Below are positions 26,201 to 34,998 of a stretch of 64,000 nt of DNA, piece by piece; position 1 is the first letter of the stretch, and each line of letters begins with the position of its first letter. The position numbers and the translations under genes were made by a program. Origin of the DNA: Streptomyces sp. NK08204 (GTDB lineage: Bacteria > Actinomycetota > Actinomycetes > Streptomycetales > Streptomycetaceae); assembly GCF_020400585.1 (NCBI RefSeq), contig NZ_JAINVF010000014.1:62001-126000 (forward strand). The letters are read 5' to 3'. The notes below the pieces were generated by a model. It saw nothing but the letters and a program-made list of their open reading frames with translations. It had not been told where the DNA came from and ran no database searches.

Positions 26201-28600
26201 ATTCAGTGCGATTCTTGCGGTACAGCAAGGCCCGGGCTGCGTGCTCGCGGATGAAGCCGTCCAGGGTGGTGTCCTGGGCGAGACGGGACAGCTCATCGAC
26301 TCCCGCTTGCTCGTGCCCTCCCAGCCGGGCGAGAGCCTGGGCCGCGTTGAGACGGGAAGAGCTGTCCAGGGCGGTGTCCTGGGCAAGACGGGACAGCAGG
26401 TCGGCTCCCGCTTGCTCGTGGCCTCCCAGCCGGGCGAGAGCCTCGGCCGCGCCCATACGGGTGAAGCCGTCCAGGGCGGTGTCCTGGGCGAGACGGGACA
26501 GCTCATTGACTCCCGCTTGTTCATGCCCTTCCAGCCGGGCGAGAGCCATGGCCGCGTATTTGCGGGCGAGGCCGTCGAGAGTGGTGTCCCGAGCAAGGCA
26601 GGTCAGTCTGTCGGCTCCCGCTCGCGCCTCGAGTCGGGCGAGATCCTCGGTCGCGTTCGAGCGGGCGAGGCCGTCCAGAGTGGTGTCCCGGGCCAGGCGG
26701 AACATCAATTCGGCTCCGGTTTGCTCGTGCCCCTCCAGCGCGGTCAGGGATTCAGCCGCGCACACCCGGTAGAAGCCGTCCAAGGTGGCGTCCTGGGCGA
26801 GACGGGACAGCAAGCCGGCTCCGGTTTGCTCGTGCCCCTCCAGCGCGGTCAGGGATTCAGCCGCGCGCACCCGGTAGAAGCCGTCCAAGGTGGTGTCCTG
26901 GGCGAGACGGGACAGCAAGCCGGCTCCCACTTGCCCGCAGTCCTGCAGCGCAGCCAGGGCCCGAGCCGCCTCCACCCGGCCGGAGCCGTCCACGGTGGTG
27001 TCCTGGGCGAGACGGGACAGCAAGCCGGCTCCCACTTGCCCGCAGTCCTGCAGCGCAGCCAGGGCCCGAGCCGCCTCCACCCGGCCGGAGCCGCGCACGG
27101 TGGTGTCCTGGGCGAGACGGGACAGCAGGTCGGCTCCTGCTTGCTCATGCCCCCGAAGCCGGGCAAGAGCCTCGGCCGCAACCGTGCGCTGGGAGTCGTA
27201 CAGCAGGGTGGTGTCCTGCGCGAGGCGGGACAGCAGGCCGGCTCCGGTTTGCTCGTGCCCCTCCAGCGCGGTCAGGGATTCAGCCGCGCACACCCGGTGG
27301 AAGCCGTCCAAGGTGGCGTCCTGGGCGAGACGGGCGAGCTGGTCCGCCGCTGTTTGCTCGTGCCCCTCCAGCCAGGCAAGAGCCTCGGCCGCGTCCACGC
27401 GGTAGAAGCCGTGCAAGGTGGTGTCCCGGGCGAGACGGGTCAGTTGCTCGACTCCTGCTTGTTCGTGCCCCTCCAGCCGGGCGAGAGCCTCCGCCGCGCC
27501 CACGCGGGAGGGGGGTTTGTGCGTGGTGTCGCCGACGAGGCGGGTGAGCCGGTCGGCTTCCGCCTGCTTGTCCCCACGTAACCGGGCCAGAGCCTCGGCC
27601 GCGGTCACGCCGTAAGAGTCGTACCGGACGTCCTCCGCGAGGCGGGCGAGCAGGTCGGCTCCCGCTTGCTCATGCCCCCGGAGCCGGGCGAGTGCCTCGG
27701 CCGCGTCCACGCGGCAGAAGCCGCCCTCCAGGTAGCTGGTGTCCTGGGCGAGACGGGTCAGTTGCTCGACCCCTGCTTGTTCGTGCCCCTCCAGCCGGGC
27801 GAGAGCCTCCGCCGCCTCCACGCGGAAGCGGGGGTGACGCGTGGTGTCGTCGGCGAGGCGGGTGAGCCGGTCGGCTTCCGCCTGCTTGTCCCCACGTAGC
27901 CGGACCAGGGCTTCCGTTGCACGGCTACGGGCAAGGTCGCTGAGAGTGGTGTCCCCGGCGAGGCAGGAAAGTTGCTCGGCCCCCGCACGGGCATCCAACT
28001 GGGCCAGGGTGTCGGCGGCACGCACACGAAAACCACTGGCCAGGGAGGTGTCCTGGGCGAGGCGGGTCAGCCGTGCAGCCCCTCTGGGTGCGTCGAGCCG
28101 GGCAAGCTCCGTGGCTGCTGCCAGGCGGTCGCTGTCCTCCCTGATTCCTTCGCTGAGATCGAATGCCCACTGCACGCCTCTCGCGAAAATATCTATCAAC
28201 AAGGCCGCGTCCAGGCGGTCTGAGTGGTGCAAAGTGCTGTCCTGGGTGGCGAGACTGACCAGTTGTGCAATTCCCTCCCGTGCGTTCACCTTGCCCAGGG
28301 CATGGGCGGCGCGCACGCGGTGCCAGCCGTCCAGGGCACTGTCATCGGGGATGAGGACGGTCAGTATGCCGACTCCCGTTTGCTCGTACCCCTCCATCCG
28401 GGCAAGGGCCTCGGCCGCCGCGACGCGGGAGGAGCCGTACACGGTGGTGTCCTGGGCGAGGCGGGCGAGCAGGTCGGCTCCCGTTTGCTCGTACCCCGGG
28501 AGCGGGGTCAGGGACCAGGCGGCCTCGATGCGGTCGCGGTCGTCCGCGGTGGTGTCCTGGGCGAGGCGGGTGAGCCATACGGCCGTCATGTCGTCGGGGA
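26199..28600 (-). repeat. Tandem ~105-bp coding repeats in the STAND gene
   Basis: About 23 units of nominally 105 bp (35 codons). Several neighbours are nearly identical at the DNA level: the blocks at about 26716-26820 and 26821-26925 differ at a few bases, as do the pair around 26920-27025 and 27026-27130, and the unit near 27244 recurs. Shorter units of 29-33 codons occur near 28100-28400 and about 26650. Such identity implies recent unequal exchange or selection for array change. Confidence 0.9.
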
Positions 28601-30536
28601 GGGCGGTCCCCGATCGCACCAGCCACAAGAGGACTTTCCCGGCCTCCAAGCCTCCGCGGGCGGTGACGTCGTCCAGGTGTTGGAGGGTCTGGGTGGCGAT
28701 CTGGTCGCGGGGAGCGAGGAGGCAGTCGATAAGGAAGAGCAGGTACGAGACGTCCGGGTCCGGTGGCTCCCAGTGGTCCTCGGCCGTGGTGCCCTGCGCG
28801 GGGAACAAGGTGTGCAGAAGCTGGGTGCGGGTTTCCTCGGTGCGGGTGGCGTGGCGGGCTGCGTGGTATTCGAGGTGGGTCTTGTGGAGGAAGTGGAAGT
28901 CGCCTGTGTGCTGGGTCAGCAGGCCGGTGGGGCGCAGGAGGTCGCCGAGGAAGGCGTTCCACAGGTGTTCTTTGATTTTCGCGGGGCGTGGGGTGGGCAG
29001 GAGTTGAGCGCACAGGGCGAGGGTGGGGGTGGTGTTGCCGTTGATCTTTTCGTGCGCCAGGTGGTCGATCAGCTCGGGCAGGTGGTCGCGTACGTGCTGG
29101 GCGGCGTGGTCGGCGGCCTGGAGGTCTTTGGGGATCTGGTGGTGGCTCTTGAGGGCTTGGATCGCCTGCTCATGGATGCGGGTGATGTTCTTGTGGGTGT
29201 TCTGCTCGTAGACCAGCTCGATGAATGCCTGGTAGGCGCCGATGCGGCCTGATGGCAGGGGTTTGCTGGGGTCGGCGGCGTACAACTGGCAGAGCATGCT
29301 GGCCATGAGCGGGGTGCGGGCCAGCTCGTCGAGCCCGGGCTGGAGCTGGTCGGTGAACGCGCTGGCGTGACGCTCTGGTTCGTCCAGGGTGTGGAACCAT
29401 GCCTCGGCGTAGTCGTGCAAGTCCTGGCGGGTGAAGGGCAGCAGTTCGAAGCGGGGTACCTGCGTGCCGAGGGTGTCGAGTTCCCCTGGGGGCAGGGGGC
29501 GGGTGGCCACGACGAACCGGTACAGCGCCGGCTCGGCCGCGGCTGCTGCGGTCAGTGTCCGCAGCACGGTGCCGCGGTGGTGCCGGTCGGGGAGTTCGTC
29601 GAGGCCGTCGACCATCACCAGCCAGGGCACCCCGGTACGCGGCTGGCGGCGGAAGAAGCCCGCGTCCAGCTCGTCCAGCAGCCCGAACTGCCCAAGGGCG
29701 GCGGTGGTGGCGGTAGCCAGGGCTTTGGGCAGCGGGTCGGTGCCGGTAAGGGCATCGGCGCTGACCACGACTGGGACGGTGCCGCCGGGGATTTCGCCGA
29801 GCCAGCGGCCGGCGGAGTCGGCCAGGTGGACGCGCAGCAGGCTCGACTTGCCGCCCCCGGGGCCGGCCAGGAGCACGCAGATGCTGTTGCGCGTGGAGAA
29901 GACCTCGTCGGCAGGTATCGGGGAACCGGCTGTGCCTGCTGCCACCGCGGCGCCGGCGACGCCCGTGGGGCTGTTGGCTTTCGGGGTGGGGATACGGGTC
30001 TGCTGGCGTACATAGACCTGGGCCAGCGGGGGCAGGCCCGCATCGCCCATGACACCGGGGTAGGGATGCTGTGTGGCGGCATCCCGCGCGGCCTGCAAAT
30101 ACTGAATCAGCCGTCGCGGACCAGACGCCGCAGGCGCGTTCGAGGCATCCCGTGTCCCGGTCTGTTTCCGGGCATCGCGTGTCCGGGCCTGCTCCCACCG
30201 CGTCTGCCATAACTCCTTGGTACTGGTCCACTTGCCTGTGGCTTTGGCCCGTTCCAGGCCGGTCAGCCGATGCTCGGGAGTGTTCCCGGCCCATTCCAGA
30301 AGGACGCGGACCAGCGCCCACAAGGGCTGGAAGTCCCTCGCCGGACTGCCCTGTTCGAACCAGCCGCCGACCGTGGTGGTCGACAGCCTGCGCAGCCCGT
30401 CACGCTGCAGCCGACGGCTGGCCTCGTCGATCGCGTCCTTGCGCGTGCGCCCGCTCTGGAGCGCCCGCATCTCCAGGTCCCGCAGCTCGTCCCGCAGTAC
30501 CTGTCGTCCCGCGCTGAGGCCCTCCGGGCCGGTCAC
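26199..30536 (-). CDS. STAND/NACHT-type NTPase with HTH-like N-terminus and ~23 C-terminal tandem repeats
   Basis: 1445 residues from GTG at 30536, preceded by an excellent GGAGGT site (six-base spacing); an ATG frame to 30623 lacks one. Residues 1 to about 90 are basic, helical and HTH-like (LSTTTVGGWFEQGSPARDF). Residues about 180-600 are a STAND P-loop module: Walker A AGPGGGKSS at 225-232, Walker B WLVMVDGLDELPD near 306-315, sensor-like VATRPL, and the winged-helix region DFHFLHKTHLEYHAARH. Residues about 645-1445 hold 23 repeats of about 35 residues (LLSRLAQDTTLDGF...RAAEALARLEGHEQ), HEAT/TPR-like helices forming a sensor solenoid. No separate effector domain or membrane segment is seen. 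The context (transposase debris both sides) suggests an accessory defence gene. Confidence 0.88.
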   Translation of the reverse strand: MTGPEGLSAGRQVLRDELRDLEMRALQSGRTRKDAIDEASRRLQRDGLRRLSTTTVGGWFEQGSPARDFQPLWALVRVLLEWAGNTPEHRLTGLERAKATGKWTSTKELWQTRWEQARTRDARKQTGTRDASNAPAASGPRRLIQYLQAARDAATQHPYPGVMGDAGLPPLAQVYVRQQTRIPTPKANSPTGVAGAAVAAGTAGSPIPADEVFSTRNSICVLLAGPGGGKSSLLRVHLADSAGRWLGEIPGGTVPVVVSADALTGTDPLPKALATATTAALGQFGLLDELDAGFFRRQPRTGVPWLVMVDGLDELPDRHHRGTVLRTLTAAAAAEPALYRFVVATRPLPPGELDTLGTQVPRFELLPFTRQDLHDYAEAWFHTLDEPERHASAFTDQLQPGLDELARTPLMASMLCQLYAADPSKPLPSGRIGAYQAFIELVYEQNTHKNITRIHEQAIQALKSHHQIPKDLQAADHAAQHVRDHLPELIDHLAHEKINGNTTPTLALCAQLLPTPRPAKIKEHLWNAFLGDLLRPTGLLTQHTGDFHFLHKTHLEYHAARHATRTEETRTQLLHTLFPAQGTTAEDHWEPPDPDVSYLLFLIDCLLAPRDQIATQTLQHLDDVTARGGLEAGKVLLWLVRSGTALPDDMTAVWLTRLAQDTTADDRDRIEAAWSLTPLPGYEQTGADLLARLAQDTTVYGSSRVAAAEALARMEGYEQTGVGILTVLIPDDSALDGWHRVRAAHALGKVNAREGIAQLVSLATQDSTLHHSDRLDAALLIDIFARGVQWAFDLSEGIREDSDRLAAATELARLDAPRGAARLTRLAQDTSLASGFRVRAADTLAQLDARAGAEQLSCLAGDTTLSDLARSRATEALVRLRGDKQAEADRLTRLADDTTRHPRFRVEAAEALARLEGHEQAGVEQLTRLAQDTSYLEGGFCRVDAAEALARLRGHEQAGADLLARLAEDVRYDSYGVTAAEALARLRGDKQAEADRLTRLVGDTTHKPPSRVGAAEALARLEGHEQAGVEQLTRLARDTTLHGFYRVDAAEALAWLEGHEQTAADQLARLAQDATLDGFHRVCAAESLTALEGHEQTGAGLLSRLAQDTTLLYDSQRTVAAEALARLRGHEQAGADLLSRLAQDTTVRGSGRVEAARALAALQDCGQVGAGLLSRLAQDTTVDGSGRVEAARALAALQDCGQVGAGLLSRLAQDTTLDGFYRVRAAESLTALEGHEQTGAGLLSRLAQDATLDGFYRVCAAESLTALEGHEQTGAELMFRLARDTTLDGLARSNATEDLARLEARAGADRLTCLARDTTLDGLARKYAAMALARLEGHEQAGVNELSRLAQDTALDGFTRMGAAEALARLGGHEQAGADLLSRLAQDTALDSSSRLNAAQALARLGGHEQAGVDELSRLAQDTTLDGFIREHAARALLYRKNRTE

Positions 30537-30722
30537 TGACTGACCTCCGGGCCGTCCGCGCGTCCGGCGGATCCGGCCGCACGGCAACCGGGCAGGGGCG
30601 TGACCTGGTCTTTTGATGCCCATATCCGGTCGGTCCGGTACAGGTTCACCCTCGTGGCCTGGTCCTTTGCACTAGCTCTCGGGCGCTGCCGGATCGGGCG
30701 GCCGAGAATGCGGAGGGATCTG

Positions 30723-30890
30723 ATGGACGTCATGGTCTGGGCTTTGGTGCCGGTGGCGGGCATGGTGGTCGTGGCCACTGCGGCCGTGCTCATCGCGGTC
30801 ATCGCGCTGAAGGGCACCGCCGCGCGAGAGCGCGCCCATATCCTGCGTGCTGCCGCCGAGCTGGTCCGCGCTGTGCGCGGGCAGCGGTGA
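30723..30890 (+). CDS. 55-residue membrane peptide divergent from the STAND gene
   Basis: ATG at 30723 behind GGAGGGATCTG; an ATG at 30708 in the same frame overlaps that ribosome site. The product has one long hydrophobic helix (residues about 5-30, WALVPVAGMVVVATAAVLIAV) and a basic amphipathic tail (ARERAHILRAAAELVRAVRG). The start lies 186 bases from the divergent STAND gene. Short one-helix peptides accompany several defence and toxin loci, but there is no direct evidence for that here. Confidence 0.6.
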   Translation: MDVMVWALVPVAGMVVVATAAVLIAVIALKGTAARERAHILRAAAELVRAVRGQR

Positions 30891-30924
30891 AGGCGCTCGC
30901 GCCCCGGCAACGGCCGCATCCGTG

Positions 30925-31300
30925 TCACCGCCCGCTCCCGGCAGGTGCGGTCTCCCCAAGGTGCAGGCGGGTGCCGGGTTCGAAGCGGACTTCGCCGTAG
31001 GGGCGGACGTGGTGCCGGAACAGCGGGGTCGGCCCGCGCCGGCCGTCCCGGGTGAGCAGCCCGGACCAGGCAGGTTCAGCGAGGACGGCCTGGAGCATCA
31101 GGGTGTTGACGTACACCAGGGACGCCTGAAGGATCCGCAGGCGCAGCGCGGCCATCTCCACCTCTTCACGCCGGTTGGTGGAGATCTCCCCGCTTTTGCC
31201 ATAGCAGTAAACCGTGTTCGCCCGGTTCCAGGACTCCACCCTTCAGGCCCTCCTCGATCTGGCGTTGGAGGCCGCGGTCGCGAAGGCAGGCCGAGTCCAC
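30925..31300 (-). pseudogene. Frameshifted C-terminus of a Tn3-family transposase
   Basis: One minus frame from about 31300 encodes LRDRGLQRQIEEGLK. The next frame, from about 31239, continues with ESWNRANTVYCYGKSGEIST, EVEMAALRLRILQASLVYVN and TPLFRHHVRPYGEVRF, the well-known C-terminal region of Tn3-type TnpA. A frameshift at about 31240 splits the two and the rest of the protein is absent. Several expected residues are substituted. This is a dead relic just upstream of the STAND locus. Confidence 0.8.
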
Positions 31301-31431
31301 CGAGCCTGAAGGCCCACGACGCCTCGAGGTACCCGGCCGGGTCCATGAACGGGCGCCCGGTGTTCCCTCGATCCGGCGAAGCGCCGGGCCGGTCGGCACG
31401 CCCGTCGGCCCGCGGCTGGGACCCTTCCCCC

Positions 31432-32118
31432 ATGGCGCAGTTGGAACACCTCACCACGTCCGTCGACGCCGTCGTCCGCCGCATGCGCGCACTCGACGCG
31501 TCCCTGCCCGAGTGGGACGGGGTCGCCGTGTTCAACCGTGTCTACCTCGCCGTCACCGAGGAGGTCGACCGGCGCCTGGAGGCCGGGGAGTTCCCGGACG
31601 CGCGAGCGGCGAGCACGCTGGACGTGCGGTTCGCCGAGCGGTATCTGGCGGCGGTCGTCGCGGCGGACGCGGATCGCCGTCCGCCCGCCTGCTGGCGCCC
31701 GCTGTTCCAGCTCCGCCGCCATCCCGGCGTACGGCCGCTGCAGTTCGCGCTGGCGGGCGTCAACGCGCACATCGGCCACGACCTGGCCCTCGCGGTGGTC
31801 GACACCTGTCACGCGCTCGGCTGCGAACCGGCCGACCTGGAGGACGAGTTCGACCGCGTGGGCGAACTCCTGGTCTCGCTGGAGGAGCGCATCCGCGAGG
31901 ATCTGATGCCGGGCCCCGACCTGTTGCAGATCGCCGACCCGCTCACTCATCTACTGGGTTCGTGGAGCCTGGAACGGGCCCGGGACGCGACCTGGGCGGC
32001 GGCCCGCGCGCTGTGGGCGCTGCGCCGCTGCGAGGACGTCGCCGAGGAGTTCACCGAACGGCTGGACGCGGCGGTGGGCTTCGCCGGGCGGATGCTGCTG
32101 ACCCCTCTGCCCGGCTGA
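31432..32118 (+). CDS. DUF5995 family protein
   Basis: 228 residues from ATG at 31432. The sequence is all-helical, with VFNRVYLAVTEEVDRRLEAG, FAERYLAAV and the histidine-bearing LAGVNAHIGHDLALAVVDTC, all characteristic of the actinobacterial DUF5995 family. The conserved His and Asp in NAHIGHDL suggest a possible metal or active site, but the function is unknown. It has no signal peptide or membrane helix. It marks the return to genus-core sequence after the transposase relic. Confidence 0.85.
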   Translation: MAQLEHLTTSVDAVVRRMRALDASLPEWDGVAVFNRVYLAVTEEVDRRLEAGEFPDARAASTLDVRFAERYLAAVVAADADRRPPACWRPLFQLRRHPGVRPLQFALAGVNAHIGHDLALAVVDTCHALGCEPADLEDEFDRVGELLVSLEERIREDLMPGPDLLQIADPLTHLLGSWSLERARDATWAAARALWALRRCEDVAEEFTERLDAAVGFAGRMLLTPLPG

Positions 32119-32233
32119 CGGGGTCCTCCTCCACCGGACCTGGCCTGATCCTTTCGCCGCGCGCCGCCTGTGGAAATCCCTTGAGATCACCGTACGTTGA
32201 CCGGCCGGTATCCGATCGCAGAGGAGCGGTGGT

Positions 32234-33163
32234 ATGGCGACCAGGCTCGGCCTCAGTCTTCCCCAGATGCAGCAGTACTCCCTCGGCAGGGACGTGGCCG
32301 ACGTGGCACGCGCCGCCGAGGAGATCGGCTACGACAGCCTGTGGGTCTTCGAGCGGGCGCTGTTCCCCGAACCCGCCACCCAGGGGTTGTTCGGCATCGA
32401 GGGCATGCCCTGGCCCGACCAGTACCGGGGTGTGGCGGACCCGCTGGTCACGCTGACCCTCGCGGCAGCGGCCACCGAGCGGGCCCGGCTCGGCTCCAGC
32501 GTGCTGGTCGCACCGCTGCACGTGCCGTTCCAGCTCGCCAAGGCCCTTGCGACGCTGGACGCGGCGAGCGGCGGCCGGGTGATCGCGGGCTTCGGCACCG
32601 GCTGGTCCCTGGACGAGTACGCGGCATCCGCCGTCCGGCCCTTCGAGGAGCGCGGGGCCGTGCTGGACGAGGTCATCGAGGTGTGCCGGAAGGTGTGGGG
32701 GCCGGATCCGGTCGTCCACGACGGCAGGATCACCAAGATCGCCTCCGCGGTGGTCGGGCCCAAGCCGGCCCGGCCGATACCGATCATGCTCGCCGCGGGC
32801 AACAAGCGGGCCAAGCGGCGCCTCGTGGACCACGCCGACGGCTGGCTGCCGGTCGCCCTCGGGGCCGGGAAGCTTGCCGCCGAGTGGCGCGAGCTGCAGG
32901 AACTGGCCGAGGAACGGGGCCGTACGGAGCCGATCCGGACGGTCCTCCGGGTGAACAGCAGCTGGCGGTCCAAGCCGTACGAGGGAGCGGACCGGATGCC
33001 CTTCCAGGGGGACGTGGAACAGATCGTCGAGGATCTGGCGGAGTACGCACAGGTCGGCCTGGACGAGATCATGCTCGACCTCCAGAACCTCGCGCGGGAC
33101 GCGGAGGAACTGAAGGACATCGCCGCCGAGGTGTTCGAGAAGGCGCGGGCGGCCGGAGTCTGA
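32234..33163 (+). CDS. LLM-class flavin/F420-dependent oxidoreductase
   Basis: 309 residues from ATG at 32234 behind GAGGAGCGGTGGT. Luciferase-like (beta/alpha)8 barrel with EEIGYDSLWVFER, LVTLTLAAAATERARLGSSV and GRVIAGFGTGW at the cofactor-binding end. These are features of the F420-dependent LLM branch (TIGR03619-like) abundant in streptomycetes. The cofactor is likely F420; the substrate is unknown. It is followed by a terminator hairpin that includes the stop codon. Confidence 0.9.
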   Translation: MATRLGLSLPQMQQYSLGRDVADVARAAEEIGYDSLWVFERALFPEPATQGLFGIEGMPWPDQYRGVADPLVTLTLAAAATERARLGSSVLVAPLHVPFQLAKALATLDAASGGRVIAGFGTGWSLDEYAASAVRPFEERGAVLDEVIEVCRKVWGPDPVVHDGRITKIASAVVGPKPARPIPIMLAAGNKRAKRRLVDHADGWLPVALGAGKLAAEWRELQELAEERGRTEPIRTVLRVNSSWRSKPYEGADRMPFQGDVEQIVEDLAEYAQVGLDEIMLDLQNLARDAEELKDIAAEVFEKARAAGV

Positions 33164-33182
33164 GGCCGGCCGCCCGCGCCTT
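33140..33182 (+). terminator. 17-bp hairpin spanning a stop codon
   Basis: AAGGCGCGGGCGGCCGG (33140-33156), 9-base loop holding the TGA, CCGGCCGCCCGCGCCTT (33166-33182): a perfect 17-bp stem. It is built partly from the last codons of the LLM gene and is the strongest hairpin in the window by stem length. Confidence 0.75.
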
Positions 33183-33200
33183 GGTTGGTGCCCGCTGGAC

Positions 33201-33250
33201 CTGGTCGGATCTGGTCGGGTCCAGTCGGGTCCGGTCGGATGCCGGTCAGT
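33201..33250. repeat. Decamer tandem tract
   Basis: Five consecutive 10-bp units of the type CTGGTCGGRT with one to three changes each, ending inside the last codons of the flavin amine oxidase gene. A simple slippage tract between convergent genes. Confidence 0.75.
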
Positions 33251-34943
33251 CCTCGGGCAGTTCCACCGGGGCGATCTCGTCGTAGCGGTCGCCCGGGCCC
33301 GGGTTGGCCGGGTCGGTGGCTCCGCCGAAGTGGTGCATGACGCCCCAGACCGCGTTCAGCGCGGTCTGGATCGCGCCCTCGGCCCAGCCTGCGGTCCAGG
33401 AGATGTCGTCGCCGGCGAGGAAGATGCCCCGCTTGTCCTCGGGCAGCCGGTCCTGCATGAAGTGCGTGAACAGGCGCCGCTGGTAGCGGTAGTGGCCGGG
33501 CAGGTTGGCCTTGAACGCGCCCATGAAGTAGGGCTCGTTCTCCCAGGAGACGGTCACCGGGTTGCCGATGATGTGCTTCCTGATGTCTACCTTCGGGTAG
33601 ATCTCGCCGAGCGACTTCAGCATGACCTCCATCCGCTCGTTCGCGGACAGCGGCAGCCACTTCAGGCTGTCGTCGCACCAGGTGTAGGACAGGCAGATCA
33701 CGGCGGGCTTGTCCGGGCCGTCGTCCAGCAGGTAGGTGCCGCGGGTCATGCGGTCGGTGAGCGTCATCGACATGACGTCCCGGCCGGTCTCCTCGTCCTT
33801 GTCCAGCCAGAACGGACGGTCCACGGGCACGAACAGCTTCGAGGACTCCATGTAGTGGGTGCGCTCGATCGCGGTCCAGTGGTCGATCGGGAAGAGCGAG
33901 TCGTCGCAGGCGATCTTGGACAGCAGCATCCAGGACTGGGCGGTGAAGATGGCCGCCTTGTAGGTGCGGATGTCGCCGTTCGCGTCCGTCACGGTGATCT
34001 GGTTGCCCGCGGTGCGGTGCAGCCGGGTCACTGCCGGGCGGGGCTCGCCGTCCACGTGCAGGGACTTCAGCGAGGTGCCGTACGGCCAGTGGACGATCTT
34101 CTCCGGCTCGCGCTCCCACAGGCGCAGCGGCAGCTGCTGGGAGCCGCCGACGATGCCGCGGTGGTGGTCGTCGGCCTCGGTGTAGACGACCCGCAGGATC
34201 TCCAGGATGGAGTTCGGGAAGTCGGTGTCCCAGCCGCCCGTGCCGAAGCCGACCTGGCCGAAGATCTCGCGGTGCCGGAAGGACTTGAAGGCCTCGGAGT
34301 CGCAGAGGAAGCCGTAGAAGGTCTGGTTGTCGAGCTTCTCGACCAGCTTCGCCCAGATCTCGCGGATGCGCGGGACGTCCCGCTCACGCATGGCCCGGTT
34401 CATGTCCGAGAAGTCGGCGCCCTCGTCCAGGCACTTGTTCCAGGCGTCGGCCACGTCACGGTAGACCTGGGGCAGGTCGTCGATGGTCTCGGCGTAGTGC
34501 GTCTCGCCCTTGAGGTCGACGACGGTCGACGGAGTGGCCTCGGCCAGCGGGTTCGGGAAGGGCTTGGTCTCCAGGCCGACCAGGTCGATGTAGTGCTGGA
34601 GGGCGGTGGAGGACGGCGGGAAGCGCATGGCGCCCATCTCGGCGGTCAGCGACTCGTCGCAGCCGTCGAAGCCGACGGTGCGCAGCCGGCCGCCGAGCTG
34701 ATCGGCCTCGTAGACGACGGGCTTGAGGCCCATCTTCATCAGCTCGTAGGCGGCGACGACGCCGGACAGACCGCCGCCGATGACCGCGACCTCGGTGCCG
34801 TGCTCGGTGGCCGGCACCTGGCCGAGGCCCGCCGGGTGGGCGAGGAAGTCGTCGTAGGCGTACGGGAAGTCCGGGCCGAACATGGTGATCGGCGGCTGCT
34901 GCTCGTCGGCGTGTTCGACGGCGTTGGGCACCGTGGACGTCAT
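33246..34943 (-). CDS. Flavin monoamine oxidase / amino-acid 2-monooxygenase-like enzyme
   Basis: 565 residues from ATG at 34943. FAD-binding GxGxxG motif EVAVIGGGLSGVVAAYELMK (residues about 51-70), then YEADQLGGRLRT and the GAMRFPPSS loop of L-amino-acid oxidases and tryptophan/phenylalanine 2-monooxygenases. The C-terminal FAD motif is GIFLAGDDISWTAGWAEGAIQTAL. These enzymes either oxidatively deaminate an amino acid or decarboxylate it to the amide. The partner nitrilase-family gene lies 55 bases upstream, which favours an amide-forming reaction. Substrate specificity is not readable. Confidence 0.9.
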   Translation of the reverse strand: MTSTVPNAVEHADEQQPPITMFGPDFPYAYDDFLAHPAGLGQVPATEHGTEVAVIGGGLSGVVAAYELMKMGLKPVVYEADQLGGRLRTVGFDGCDESLTAEMGAMRFPPSSTALQHYIDLVGLETKPFPNPLAEATPSTVVDLKGETHYAETIDDLPQVYRDVADAWNKCLDEGADFSDMNRAMRERDVPRIREIWAKLVEKLDNQTFYGFLCDSEAFKSFRHREIFGQVGFGTGGWDTDFPNSILEILRVVYTEADDHHRGIVGGSQQLPLRLWEREPEKIVHWPYGTSLKSLHVDGEPRPAVTRLHRTAGNQITVTDANGDIRTYKAAIFTAQSWMLLSKIACDDSLFPIDHWTAIERTHYMESSKLFVPVDRPFWLDKDEETGRDVMSMTLTDRMTRGTYLLDDGPDKPAVICLSYTWCDDSLKWLPLSANERMEVMLKSLGEIYPKVDIRKHIIGNPVTVSWENEPYFMGAFKANLPGHYRYQRRLFTHFMQDRLPEDKRGIFLAGDDISWTAGWAEGAIQTALNAVWGVMHHFGGATDPANPGPGDRYDEIAPVELPED

Positions 34944-34998
34944 GGGGTACGGACTCCTTGCGCGTGGTGAAACTGGGGGAGCTGTGGTAAGGGGTCGC

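Noticed and set aside
30537..30623. ATG-initiated N-terminal extension of the STAND protein
   Set aside because: The GTG at 30536 has a strong GGAGGT site at ideal spacing, while the extension (GHAPARLPCGRIRRTRGR) has no coding character or ribosome site.
33201..33250. Protein-binding array in the decamer tract
   Set aside because: The units drift and run into the coding end of the next gene; slippage explains it.
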